NCBI RefSeq assembly: GCF_003260995.1
Contig: NZ_CP030040.1
Span: forward strand, 2,035,995 to 2,099,994
Length of the DNA: 64,000 bases
Direction: 5' to 3'
From: Acetobacterium sp. KB-1
Lineage (GTDB): Bacteria; Bacillota; Clostridia; Eubacteriales; Eubacteriaceae
The notes under the pieces are model-generated. The model had not been told where the DNA came from and searched no databases. It saw only the letters and a list, made by a program, of their open reading frames with translations. Shown here one piece after another: positions 44,374 to 53,500 of the stretch. Position 1 is the first letter of the stretch. Each line of letters begins with the position of its first letter. The position numbers and the translations under genes were made by a program.

Positions 44374-44427
44374 ACAAAAAAAGAGCTCCCGTCTCAATCA
44401 AAAAATGACTGACGACAGAAGCTCCAG
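44374..44427 (-). terminator. Terminator of the 44.5 kb riboswitch
   Basis: GAGCTTCTGTC and GACGGGAGCTC form an 11-bp stem (two G-U pairs), then TTTTTTTG on the minus strand. The same design is seen at 49464 and 57653. Confidence 0.85.
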
Positions 44428-44474
44428 AATATGCTGTAGAACTTTGTTTGGCATGTATCCTCAAGTGCGAAGGA

Positions 44475-44655
44475 TTATACCGGTTAATAAAGAATAGGTT
44501 CCCGACTCATGCCCAAAGGCAATTACGGTAGCGCATCTGTTCAGGACTTTCACCTGGATTCCCCTAAGATAATTTGATCGATAAATCTGATCACCTTATC
44601 AAGCCTAATAGAATTGACTGAGATCAAACTCACCATTCCCGGCATTCTTTATAAC
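44475..44655 (-). promoter_or_regulatory. Cobalamin riboswitch (short form) upstream of the surface/ECF operon
   Basis: Minus-strand core GGGGAATCCAGGTGAAAGTCC, GCGCTACCGTAATTGCC, then after only about ten nucleotides the B12 box GAGTCGGGAACCTATTC. The long P8-P12 segment and GCCACTG element of the other riboswitches are missing. A 5' segment GAATGCCGGGAATGG is conserved with the copy at 49.6 kb. Confidence 0.87.
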
Positions 44656-44885
44656 AATTATTAAGTTGTCAAAATAATCTTATTCAAAATCTTTTTACTT
44701 CGTATTTTGAATAACGAAACTCCAATTAAATTCCAGTCAGTAATTAACCGCATTTAATAGATCAATTAAATATTAACACCAGGAATCTGAAATTGCAACC
44801 GTTTTTTAGTTTTTATTGCCATTAATTAGTACCATTTAACAAAAAACTATTTATTATTCTCTTTTCAGTAATTATTCTGCTCTGG
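44656..44885. other. AT-rich spacer
   Basis: Between the TIM-barrel gene and the next riboswitch. It must hold the promoter for the ECF operon (a TTGAAT-17-TTAATA pair on the minus strand near 44680 is a weak candidate). No gene or terminator was recognised. Confidence 0.4.
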
Positions 44886-45860
44886 TCAAATACATCCCAT
44901 AGCCTGATTTTGAATCGCCATGTAGGCATCCAGACTTTCATAATCTTTGGCCAACAACTCATACACGATATATTCAGGCGTCACCGACTCAATAATATTT
45001 TTAACCAGTGGATGATCAAAAGGCACATGCCAGTCAATTTTTTTAATATGTCCCACCGTTTTAAGATAGCGTTCAAACTGATCTTCAGTTGCCAGGATTT
45101 CTTGATACTGTGTACGATGATCTGATAACAGATAGTCTCCTGGTAATGACAGATTCACATGTACGCCCTTGATCCAGTCTTTTAAGCTACCCAGCTTCTC
45201 AATGCAATCCAATATGTATTCGGCACCTTCTTGAGCTGTTTTTAGCTTGGGGTTTGTGATCATCAAATGACTGAGATCCAGCATGATGCCTTTATTTTCA
45301 TAGTTGATCTGATCCAGAAACCGCTGGGCTTTGTCCCTATCTAAGAGGGTTAACCCCGGCCACCATAGATTTTCGAACAGCAGCAGTACATCACTATTGG
45401 TATCAAAAGCCCGGTTGACCAGATCCACAGTTGCATCCAGTACCTCATCATCGGTGTAATCAAAAGCCCCGGTAAATGAATGCTCCGTGGTTACGTGGGA
45501 AACGTGATAGACCATATACTCCACCTCAAATTCCCGGGCTCGCTGATATTCCTGCCGAAAGGCCTCCACCAGAATGTCAGGATGGGTACCGCCATAATAT
45601 TGACGAACCCCCTTCATCCCACCAAACATCTCCGACACCTTTGCCATATCATTTTGATAAAATTCCAGCCAGGTGGGAAAATATTTCAAGTGAAGTCCTT
45701 TTAATATCTGTCGTGGTAGCGTATCCAGATAATCTTCTTCATAACAAATCAACTCCACACCATCCAGTTGGTGTTTTTCTAAAAAACTCTGCACATTCTT
45801 CCAGTCGCCTTCAAATTTTTCCAGATCGCCGGAGTAATTTGAAATATTCATCAGAATCAT
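44886..45860 (-). CDS. TIM-barrel protein of the sugar phosphate isomerase/AP endonuclease 2 superfamily
   Basis: The 324-residue cytoplasmic protein has no signal peptide. Segments such as LDGVELICYEEDY, VEYMVYHVSHV, DVLLLFENLWWPG, NKGIMLDLSHLMI, WIKGVHVNLSLPG and KKIDWHVPFDH place metal-binding type E, H, D and H residues at strand ends as in xylose-isomerase-like barrels. AAGGAGG precedes the ATG. It follows the toroid-ChW gene by 54 nt and so seems to belong to the riboswitch-led surface operon. Its substrate is unknown, and an intracellular enzyme here is unexpected. Confidence 0.8.
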   Translation of the reverse strand: MILMNISNYSGDLEKFEGDWKNVQSFLEKHQLDGVELICYEEDYLDTLPRQILKGLHLKYFPTWLEFYQNDMAKVSEMFGGMKGVRQYYGGTHPDILVEAFRQEYQRAREFEVEYMVYHVSHVTTEHSFTGAFDYTDDEVLDATVDLVNRAFDTNSDVLLLFENLWWPGLTLLDRDKAQRFLDQINYENKGIMLDLSHLMITNPKLKTAQEGAEYILDCIEKLGSLKDWIKGVHVNLSLPGDYLLSDHRTQYQEILATEDQFERYLKTVGHIKKIDWHVPFDHPLVKNIIESVTPEYIVYELLAKDYESLDAYMAIQNQAMGCI

Positions 45861-45914
45861 CTAATGCTCACCTCCTTGATTTATGCTGGCATTATAACCC
45901 AGTTTACCTTAACA

Positions 45915-48068
45915 TCAGTTGTTGTTGATAAAGGCTAAGTCATTGGTTCCTGTTTCTACCGCCGGAGGTGTTTCACCTTTTGGCACCACCACAATTTTGA
46001 TGCCCTCCAGTCGGTAACCAAAACCGGCGGTTCCGGCACTATCACCATTTTTAGCCCAGTTTAACCAGCCAGAATTTTGCGCATGAACACGGTAGTACAC
46101 GTCAAATTTATCGGCATCGGCTCCGGTTAGTTTTATGTCAATGGCTTCCAGGCGTAATCCCTGTCCTTTGGTACCACTCATGTCGCCATTGGCTTTCCAT
46201 GCGTCTTCCCAGCCGATGTTTTCAATATGGGTTTTGTACTCAATACCCAGGTCTGCATCACCTTGTAGTTTTACCTCAATGCCTTCTAAGCGAAGCGAAC
46301 GGCCAGCGGTACCACTCATCTTTCCATTGGCTTTAAACTCTTTTTCCCAACCATCATTTTGAATATGGGTTCGATACAAACAATTGACGGTCGGAACCGT
46401 TGGTTCAACGGGGTCGGTGGGATCTTCCGTTGCTTCAACCTTCGCTTTAACCGCATTATACTTTGTCATATCAATGTTGCTTTTCTGACTCGCCGTTAAA
46501 TCGAGCGAACCAAGTACTGCATCCACCGCATCCAAGCCTTGCTGAGCTGCTGCCTTGTTGGCTGCCGTGATTGCAGAGGCCTCTGGCAGGGACCAAATGG
46601 CGTCATTCACCTTAACGGTAGAATTGCTGACATCGGTACAGTCAAAAAGCTTATTCTGATTCCGATAAGCTCGCACAATGGCTTCATAACCCCTGGCGAT
46701 CTGACCTTCATCGGCAGAGAAGGATTTATTTATGTCAGTCAACTGATCCAACATGGTGTAACCATTCTTTATAAACTCTGCTTGAAAAATATCAACATTT
46801 CCGGTTCCTAACATGATAAAACTTTGGGCATTGGACCAGGCATTATTATATTCAATACCACTGTAAAAGAGACCCGTGTAACCTTGAATCCTGGTGAAAT
46901 AAGGAATAAGCACCGTTTCCATTGCCTGTTTTACATCGTAAAACTCATCGCCAACCTTGGCATTGGGATCATAAAATGGTGCAATCGGTTGAAACTCCAT
47001 GATATACATATCAACTAATGGATCGCTGTGTGAAACTGACCCCGCTAACGCATTAGCTGCCAGTTCGTGAATATAGTCATGGTCACGGTCCGGCAAGTAA
47101 TTATAAGAATCAATGGCAAATTCACTGACCTGTTTAACAAAATACCCATCGGATGGGTTCTTGCCATTGGTCAGCATTTCAATCAGATTATAGCCGCCAA
47201 CATTTCTGGCATCATAACCCATGGCGGTGATTGCCAGGGCATCCTTGGCTACCTCATTGGCATCAAAGCCTTCGTTTAAAGGCTTGCCTTGAGCATCTTT
47301 TTTGTCTGATTTCTGATATTTCTGCACAAAGGCATCATAACATTCGGCATAAAAGCCACTGTGTGGCGTATAATCGGCCCGGGCTGCCGTAAAGATCAAC
47401 CATGAGCCATAGGCCTGGGTTGTTGTTCCAAATACCGCATCCTGTCCCGATACCGTAGACGGCAAGCGGTAAACCAGTGAATCCTGAATCAATTTTTCAG
47501 CCGAACTGATCAATGCTTCCTGTTTAGCGCCATCAGGTACCGTTGTGTTGCCATTATAGCTAAGCGAAGGCATGTTGGCTTCAAAATCTTTCCCAGCTAA
47601 GGGTGTTCGTTCTTCTTCGTACCAGTAGGTCAATTGATAGTTACCAGCCAGTGCTTCGTCATACTCAATGAGGTACTGATTCAAAAGTGCCGGAATAGCG
47701 CCACTAAAATCATAAGCTTTTGATTCCAGCCCACTAAACATCAGTGGATTTTGGATTGTACTTTCCGGGTACATCGGGACCAGTTTGGCCTGACTTTTAT
47801 CAATAATTGCCTGACTCGCACTGGTACCATCTGCCGCCACTAACTTAGTCGTGTAGCTGGCTAGCAGGAATTCATCATAATTCTCATTGATTCCCTGAGC
47901 CGGAACCACCTTGTTTTCGATGGTGTAGACCACCTTCACCGCAATGGCTGTTTTGTTATCGGCGGCTTTGACCGGCATCATCCACCCTAGGGCAGACACC
48001 AAAACTAAAATCAGCAAACCGGCCATTAGCCAGCTTTTTCTTTTAACGTCTTTTAACAAGCTTTTCAT
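45915..48068 (-). CDS. Secreted alpha/alpha-toroid protein with three ChW repeats
   Basis: The 717-residue protein has a signal peptide (cleavage near PVKAADN), an N-terminal beta domain (about 37-140), an alpha/alpha-toroid domain (about 145-480: GSWLIFTAARADYTPHSGFY, AKDALAITAMGYDARNVGGYNLIEML, NNAWSNAQSFIMLGTGN), a helical segment, and three C-terminal ChW repeats (about 545-690). ATG at 48068 follows AAAGGTG; an upstream start overlapping the previous stop is possible. It is paired with the DUF4430-ChW gene before it, so the two transcobalamin-type domains are on separate chains in this operon. Confidence 0.83.
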   Translation of the reverse strand: MKSLLKDVKRKSWLMAGLLILVLVSALGWMMPVKAADNKTAIAVKVVYTIENKVVPAQGINENYDEFLLASYTTKLVAADGTSASQAIIDKSQAKLVPMYPESTIQNPLMFSGLESKAYDFSGAIPALLNQYLIEYDEALAGNYQLTYWYEEERTPLAGKDFEANMPSLSYNGNTTVPDGAKQEALISSAEKLIQDSLVYRLPSTVSGQDAVFGTTTQAYGSWLIFTAARADYTPHSGFYAECYDAFVQKYQKSDKKDAQGKPLNEGFDANEVAKDALAITAMGYDARNVGGYNLIEMLTNGKNPSDGYFVKQVSEFAIDSYNYLPDRDHDYIHELAANALAGSVSHSDPLVDMYIMEFQPIAPFYDPNAKVGDEFYDVKQAMETVLIPYFTRIQGYTGLFYSGIEYNNAWSNAQSFIMLGTGNVDIFQAEFIKNGYTMLDQLTDINKSFSADEGQIARGYEAIVRAYRNQNKLFDCTDVSNSTVKVNDAIWSLPEASAITAANKAAAQQGLDAVDAVLGSLDLTASQKSNIDMTKYNAVKAKVEATEDPTDPVEPTVPTVNCLYRTHIQNDGWEKEFKANGKMSGTAGRSLRLEGIEVKLQGDADLGIEYKTHIENIGWEDAWKANGDMSGTKGQGLRLEAIDIKLTGADADKFDVYYRVHAQNSGWLNWAKNGDSAGTAGFGYRLEGIKIVVVPKGETPPAVETGTNDLAFINNN

Positions 48069-48082
48069 TTTTTCACCTTTCA

Positions 48083-49327
48083 TTACTTAGTTATAAATGC
48101 ATTACCCGCAGTGCCCTCAGCCGCCACTGGTGCCGGTGCACCATGGGATACTACCTGTATTTTTATACCTTCCAGTCGGTAACCAAAACCTGCCGTTCCG
48201 GCACTCTCACCGTTTTTAGCATAACCCATCCAACCCACATTCTGGGCATGCACCTGATAATAAACATCAAATTGATCGGCATCAGCGCCAGTCAATTGAA
48301 TATCAATGGCTTCCAGACGTAAACCCTGTTTTTCTGTGCCACTCATTTGCCCATTGCTTTTCCATTGCTCTTCCCAGCCCAGATTTTCAATGTGGGTCTT
48401 GTATTCCACACCAAGGTCATACTCGGCATTTTCTTCCAGGTTTATCTCAATCCCTTCCAGCCGCAGTGATTCGCCAATCGTTCCGCTTACCTCCCCGTTT
48501 TTCCTTAGCGTTTGCCATCCCTCATTTTGTACATGAGTCCGATAACTAGCGTTAACACTAAAGGCGGCAACGGCATTGTTAAGTTCTGCGGTTGCGACAT
48601 TTATTTCGTTTTGTGATGCAACCATGTTTGTCGATACTGCAATGGCATTGTCATAGGCCGTTTTTATGATATCATTACTTAAATAAATTTCTTTCATCTC
48701 GGTGTTAACGATAGCAACTGCTTTTAAAAGGGCATCCTTATTACCGATTATCACCTTCGGTTCCGGTGAGCCCCATTCATAACCAGTCAGATCAGCTCCA
48801 TAGCCCCAGTAACTAAAAGCAATCCGGACAACATCGCCGTCTTTAACCACATAATCGCCCATACCGACATCCGGACTGAGGTTATTGACTAAATACATCC
48901 ATCCTCCCTGTTGACTGTAAGAGGTGGTCCCTAATGCATTATCCGTGCCAGCATTTCCAAAGGCTTTGGCTGTTGCGGTATCACCACCGCCAAGCTTTTC
49001 GACAATATAATTGGGGATCACCACCGATTCTACTCCGGCATCAGTTCCTTTAATACCATTGATGTAAACCTTACTCCCGATAATGTTGTCAGGCCCAGCC
49101 AATCGTGAAACCAGATCAAAGACGGTTTCACCTTCTGTAAAGTTGATCTTAACCGGTTCGATGAAAAATCCCTGGCCAATCGTTGACCGCTCCATATCAA
49201 TAACAACCGAACCACCGGCATTGCCGCTTTCCACCTCGTTAACCGCTGCCATAACCGACAAGGGTGTGAACATCCCTAAAACCAATAGAATAGCCAAAAC
49301 CCCATTTGATTTCTTAAACATTTTCAT
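48083..49327 (-). CDS. Secreted DUF4430 protein with three ChW repeats
   Basis: The 414-residue protein has a signal peptide (cleavage near SVMAAVN), a DUF4430 domain (about 40-185: STIGQGFFIEPVKINF, GGWMYLVNNLSPDVGMGDY, DGDVVRIAFSYWGYGADLTG), a helical linker and three ChW repeats (about 260-400). ATG at 49327 follows GGAG at 10 nt. It is a paralogue of the protein at 43070 and the first gene after the riboswitch near 49.6 kb. Confidence 0.85.
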   Translation of the reverse strand: MKMFKKSNGVLAILLVLGMFTPLSVMAAVNEVESGNAGGSVVIDMERSTIGQGFFIEPVKINFTEGETVFDLVSRLAGPDNIIGSKVYINGIKGTDAGVESVVIPNYIVEKLGGGDTATAKAFGNAGTDNALGTTSYSQQGGWMYLVNNLSPDVGMGDYVVKDGDVVRIAFSYWGYGADLTGYEWGSPEPKVIIGNKDALLKAVAIVNTEMKEIYLSNDIIKTAYDNAIAVSTNMVASQNEINVATAELNNAVAAFSVNASYRTHVQNEGWQTLRKNGEVSGTIGESLRLEGIEINLEENAEYDLGVEYKTHIENLGWEEQWKSNGQMSGTEKQGLRLEAIDIQLTGADADQFDVYYQVHAQNVGWMGYAKNGESAGTAGFGYRLEGIKIQVVSHGAPAPVAAEGTAGNAFITK

Positions 49328-49463
49328 TTCGCTTTTTCTCCTTCTTTTTAAATGATTATCAAACCGTTGACTCAAGCTTTGTTCCCTCTCTATCCCTCCT
49401 TGTTCCAAACTGTACTAATTACAATAACTGATTTTTATCTTAATGATATAAGCGAAAAATCAA

Positions 49464-49516
49464 CAAAAAAAGAACTTCCATCCAAGTCAAAAAATGACCT
49501 GTGATCGAAGTTCCAG
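49464..49516 (-). terminator. Terminator of the 49.6 kb riboswitch
   Basis: GGAACTTCGATC and GGATGGAAGTTC pair on the minus strand, then TTTTTTTG. Same plan as the terminators at 44374 and 57653. Confidence 0.83.
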
Positions 49517-49551
49517 TAGTTGCTGTAGAACTTTTTGTTGCTCAACCGCCT

Positions 49552-49735
49552 TAATTGCGAAGGTCGATTGCTGTTGCTAAAGAATAGGTTCCCGGCTTAT
49601 GCTTTTGGCAATTACGGTAGCGCATCTGTTCGGGATTTTCACCCGGATTCCCCTGAAGCAAACAAAAAGGCCTTGCCTGCTTAAGCCTAATGGAATAATG
49701 TGATTGACTAACACCATTCCCGGCATTCTTTATGA
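49552..49735 (-). promoter_or_regulatory. Cobalamin riboswitch (short form) upstream of the DUF4430-ChW/toroid-ChW operon
   Basis: Minus-strand core GGGGAATCCGGGTGAAAATCC, GCGCTACCGTAATTGCC, B12 box AAGCCGGGAACCTATTC, with the conserved 5' segment GAATGCCGGGAATGG. It lacks the long P8-P12 segment. Confidence 0.87.
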
Positions 49736-49920
49736 CATGATTAAATTTTACACCACTGATTGTATAACAAACAGCTTTGCATCTTATTATATAAAGCTTA
49801 TCATCTGCTGTATGAAATTGCAATATTTTTTATTAACAATTGCTTCATTTTAAAATATCATCACTCGAAAATAATTGGTGTCGTTTTGAGTTTATAATCC
49901 TCAAATAACTATTTTAATTT
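49736..49920. other. AT-rich spacer between divergent units
   Basis: Separates the minus-strand riboswitch from the plus-strand promoter at 49921. It probably holds the riboswitch promoter, but no convincing -35/-10 pair was found. No gene was seen. Confidence 0.4.
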
Positions 49921-49949
49921 TTGACAAACTAAGGTATAATAATATAAAT
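49921..49949 (+). promoter_or_regulatory. Promoter of the small coiled-coil gene
   Basis: TTGACA, 17 nt, TATAAA on the plus strand; a TATAAT also lies between them. Confidence 0.65.
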
Positions 49950-49969
49950 TAAAATGATCTGCAAGATGA

Positions 49970-50113
49970 ACTCGACATATCCGATCGTTGAAAGGGGAAT
50001 TTATGACTAACGAAGAGACTCGACATATCCGATCGTTGAAAGGGGAATTTATGACTAACGAAGAGACTCGACATATCCGATCGTTGAAAGGGGAATTTAT
50101 GACTAACGAAGAG
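49970..50113 (+). repeat. Three tandem copies of a 48-bp unit spanning a translation start region
   Basis: Copies begin at 49970, 50018 and 50066. Each contains GAAAGGGGAATTT followed by ATGACTAACGAAGAG. The period is a multiple of three, so all three start codons are in one frame. Confidence 0.92.
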
Positions 50114-50359
50114 TTTCAAACCATTGTGCTAAAAAAGTTTGATACCATGGAGGGTCGCTTTGATACCTTGGAATCTGATTTAACTAGTGTCAAAACTAAG
50201 TTAGATGCTGTCGCCGATCAGGTTGCTGTTTTAACCGAATTCAAAACTGATACCGAGCAATATTTCACCGACACCAAAGAGACGCTTAATTTCATTTTAC
50301 ACAAAGAATTGCTAAATGAAAAAGAAGTGTTTTTACTGAGAAAAAAGCAAGCTCAATAA
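50003..50359 (+). CDS. Small coiled-coil protein with triplicated start
   Basis: The only plus-strand gene recognised. Three in-frame ATG codons (50003, 50051, 50099) each follow AAAGGGG. From the first start the protein has 118 residues, from the third 86 residues. The unique part is a heptad-rich helix (FDTMEGRFDTLESDLTSVKTKLDAVADQVAVLTEF in the middle, given by residue pattern) ending in LLRKKQ, similar to the short coiled-coil proteins seen in many Firmicutes. The function is unknown. It has its own promoter and terminator and stands alone between two surface-protein clusters. Confidence 0.75.
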   Translation: MTNEETRHIRSLKGEFMTNEETRHIRSLKGEFMTNEEFQTIVLKKFDTMEGRFDTLESDLTSVKTKLDAVADQVAVLTEFKTDTEQYFTDTKETLNFILHKELLNEKEVFLLRKKQAQ

Positions 50360-50370
50360 AATGATAGCAT

Positions 50371-50402
50371 AAAAGAGCAGCCAACACGCTGCTCTTTTTT
50401 TA
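50371..50402 (+). terminator. Intrinsic terminator of the coiled-coil gene
   Basis: AAGAGCAGC and GCTGCTCTT with a 6-nt loop, then TTTTTTT. Confidence 0.88.
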
Positions 50403-50453
50403 TTTAAGTACTACCGAACGGACCGGTTTTACAATTGTTTTTCTGGTCGCCAT
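50400..50453 (-). pseudogene. Truncated relic of the small gene found at 57261-57624
   Basis: Minus-strand ATG after GGGAGG encodes MATRKTIVKPVR, then diverges to a stop after 17 codons. The leader, including the T run and GTATAAAAA of a riboswitch terminator, matches that at 57.62-57.67 kb. It is a leftover of the duplicated riboswitch plus small-gene unit. It overlaps the terminator of the plus-strand gene. Confidence 0.7.
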
Positions 50454-50508
50454 TGAAGCCTCCCATTTTCTTTTTTTTATACAAAAAAAGAACTCCTATT
50501 TATATTTT

Positions 50509-50533
50509 GGGATGAAGGCTAAGCCTCCATCCC
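50509..50533. other. Conserved hairpin after giant gene 1
   Basis: GGGATGAAGGC and GCCTCCATCCC pair around a TAA loop. An identical hairpin follows the second giant gene at 58466-58490. There is no clear T run, so whether it terminates is uncertain. Confidence 0.6.
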
Positions 50534-50579
50534 GTAGGGGTCTGTGTTTGTTTACTGCCTTAACTGATTCGTTTATTAC

Positions 50580-53500
50580 TCAGTTTTTAACCAGAAACGC
50601 GGTCTCAATGCTTCCTTCTTCTGGTGTCGGTGCGGCTTGTCCTTTGGGTACCACAATCACGTGAATACCTTCCAGGCGGTAGCCAAATCCTGCTGTTCCG
50701 GCGTCTTCACCGTTTTTGGCAAAGGCCATCCAGCCGGTATTTTGAGCATGCACCTGATAATAAACATCGTAGTTTTCGGCAGCGGCTCCGGTTAGTTCAA
50801 TCCGGATCGCTTCCAGTCGCAGGGCTTTCCCTTCGGTACCGCTCATGATGCCATCGGCTTTCCAGCTGTCTTCCCAGCCGATATTTTCGATATGGGTTTC
50901 GTAGCGAATGCCCATGTCGACGTCAGCGGTATCGGCTCGCTTAATTTCGATCCCTTCCAACCGCAGAGATTGTCCCTGGGTTCCACTCATGGCACCGTTA
51001 TTCTTCCAGTCCTGCCAGCCCACATTCTGAACATGGGTGCGGTAACTGAAATCAACGGTGGGGATCTCAACAGCCTTTGTTGCCACGACGCCAAACTCGG
51101 AGAAGGCATTGACTTTAAAGAGCAGTGATTTTCCATCGGCGGACAGGATTGGGGTAATCCATTCCACGGTGCCGTCGGTTTTCTTATGATAAATCTTATA
51201 GCTGTCATAACCCTGCTGGTCATCGCCTAACGGCATCGTCAGGGTGACAAAGCTGTCGGGATTGTTATTAAATTCAGCCAACGCTTCGTCACTCATATCT
51301 GGCTTGATGCTGTAGAGGCTGACGACCTTGGCATCTTTGATGCCGGCTTCTGTAGCTGCCTTTTCCGCTTCGTCGGTCTTGTCGGCGTCGCCGCTTTCGG
51401 GTTCAACCTTCAGGCCAACGCCTTCAGGGAGACCAACCACTTCAATACCGGTGGCTTCATCTTTTGCCGGTGGCGTTGCCGCTTCCAGCTCGGCAATCCG
51501 AGCTTCAGCCACAGCTAACGCATCCAGGTTGGAGACCAACGCTTTTTGAATGTCGGTCAGTTTGTTATAGGCAGTGCGAGCTGCCACCACATCAGCCTTG
51601 CTGCCCAGGGCCAGTTTGTCGCCAGATGGCAATCCACTAATCTGTCCGCTGACAGCTTTAGCCGCGGCCTTGTCGGCTTCGGTGGCTTCGCCAGCCAGCA
51701 GCTTGGCCATTTGTGTTTCGACGGCCGTCAATGTACTAAGATTCGTGACCAGCTTTTTCTGGGCTTCGCTTAACGCGTCATAGACAGCCCGGGCGGCAGC
51801 AACCGCATCTTTGTCGGTCAGTGCCAGCTTATCCACTGCTGGCAAAGCGGCAATCTGATCACTAACAGCCTTGGCAGCAACCTTATCGGCGGCGGTCTGA
51901 AGCTCGGTGATCTTGGCTTCAGCGGCTGTCAGGGTGCCAAGGTTGGTCACCAGTGCTTTCTGGGCCGTTGTCAACGCATCATAGGCGGTCCGAGCGGCGG
52001 TGACAGCGGCTTTATCAGTTAAGGTCAACTTGGCCACTGCCGGTAGTGCAGCGATCTGATCAGTAACAACCTTGGCCAGCTTAGCATCATTTGCCGGATC
52101 TCCTGGTTTATAGTCGGCAATGGCTTTGTTCAGGGCGGTGGTTGCGTCGTTAATCGGTTTTATTTTTGCAGTCATATCCTGTACAATAGTCATGGCTGCT
52201 TCATAAGCTTCACTGATGGCCGCGTCACTTAGGTAGGCGGTATTGCCATTGACCTTGGCCAATGCTTTAAGAAGGGAATCTCGATTTTCAGGAGTAAAGC
52301 TCATTTCGTAAGTAACATTATTTCCGTCAGTACCTTTTCCCGTTACATCCGCCCCGGTTCCCCAATAGGTAAAGGCCAAACGAAGTACATCTCCATTTTT
52401 TAAGGTGCTACCTTTCATCCCAACACTTGGGGAACTATTATTGACAAAATACATCCAGCCAGAATAATCGCTATAATCTTTTTCACCAAGGGTGTTGCCT
52501 GATTGCGTTTTCCCATGCGATTTAGCTGCATTGGTATCGCCGGCATTTAACTCATCGATTATATACTTCGGTATGGAGACAGCACCAGAATCCGCACCTT
52601 TAATTGCTGCAAGATATCCGGGATCATTACCGATAACCATATTCTCGGCACCTAACAACTTCTCAACGGCATCCCAGGCAGTATCGCCCTGCTTAATAGT
52701 TAGGGTTTGAGGTTCAATATAGAAGCCCTGCCCGATAGTGAAGCGCTCAATGGTTACAGTAATCGTGCATTCCGGTGTTAGGGCAATGATTTTTGCTTCT
52801 GCTGCTTCCAGCTGGCTGAGGTTCGTAACTAAATTTCTCTGATAAGTGGTAAGTGATGTATAAGCTGCTCTGGCCGCATCAACAGTTGCTTTTTGACTAT
52901 AGCTTAAAATGCTACCCAATGCGTTAATCTTTTCAATCACTGCATTAGCAGCCTTCTGATCGGCACTAATTTCTCCTGCCCCTTCCAATGCTTTAATTTT
53001 CGCTTCACTATCAGTCAATTTTTGAAGTGTTGTCGCACTGATAAGCAGCTTTTGACTTTCCGTCAAGAGATCATAGGCACTTCTTACTCCCATAACCGCC
53101 GTTTTATGATCAATGGTGATCGATTCCAGTGAAGGTAAGGCATTAATCAAAATCGTTACTTCCCCGGCAATGTCACTATCATCCAGAATTAAGCTGCGGT
53201 TTGTGACAAGTTTTTTCTGGGTATCGTTAAGGGCATAATAGGCCAACCTGGTCGGCTTTTTTGCATCTGAAGTTGCACCTGTCGGCAACGCACTTATTAA
53301 ACCAATGACATAATCTGCCTGAACCTGATCACTGCCAATAGTTACATCTGGTTTGATGGTTGAGTCAACTAATGCAAGAGCATTTTTTAAGGCATAGTAG
53401 GATTCACCTAAACCAGTTACAATATTTTCGCCAACACTTTGGGCGGCTGTTTTTGTGGCCGTTAATTTTTCTTTTAGATTGTCCTTTTTTAATCCATCAT

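Noticed and set aside
49970-50113. Possible CRISPR array
   Set aside because: The units are contiguous 48-bp tandem repeats without spacers and they encode part of a reading frame.
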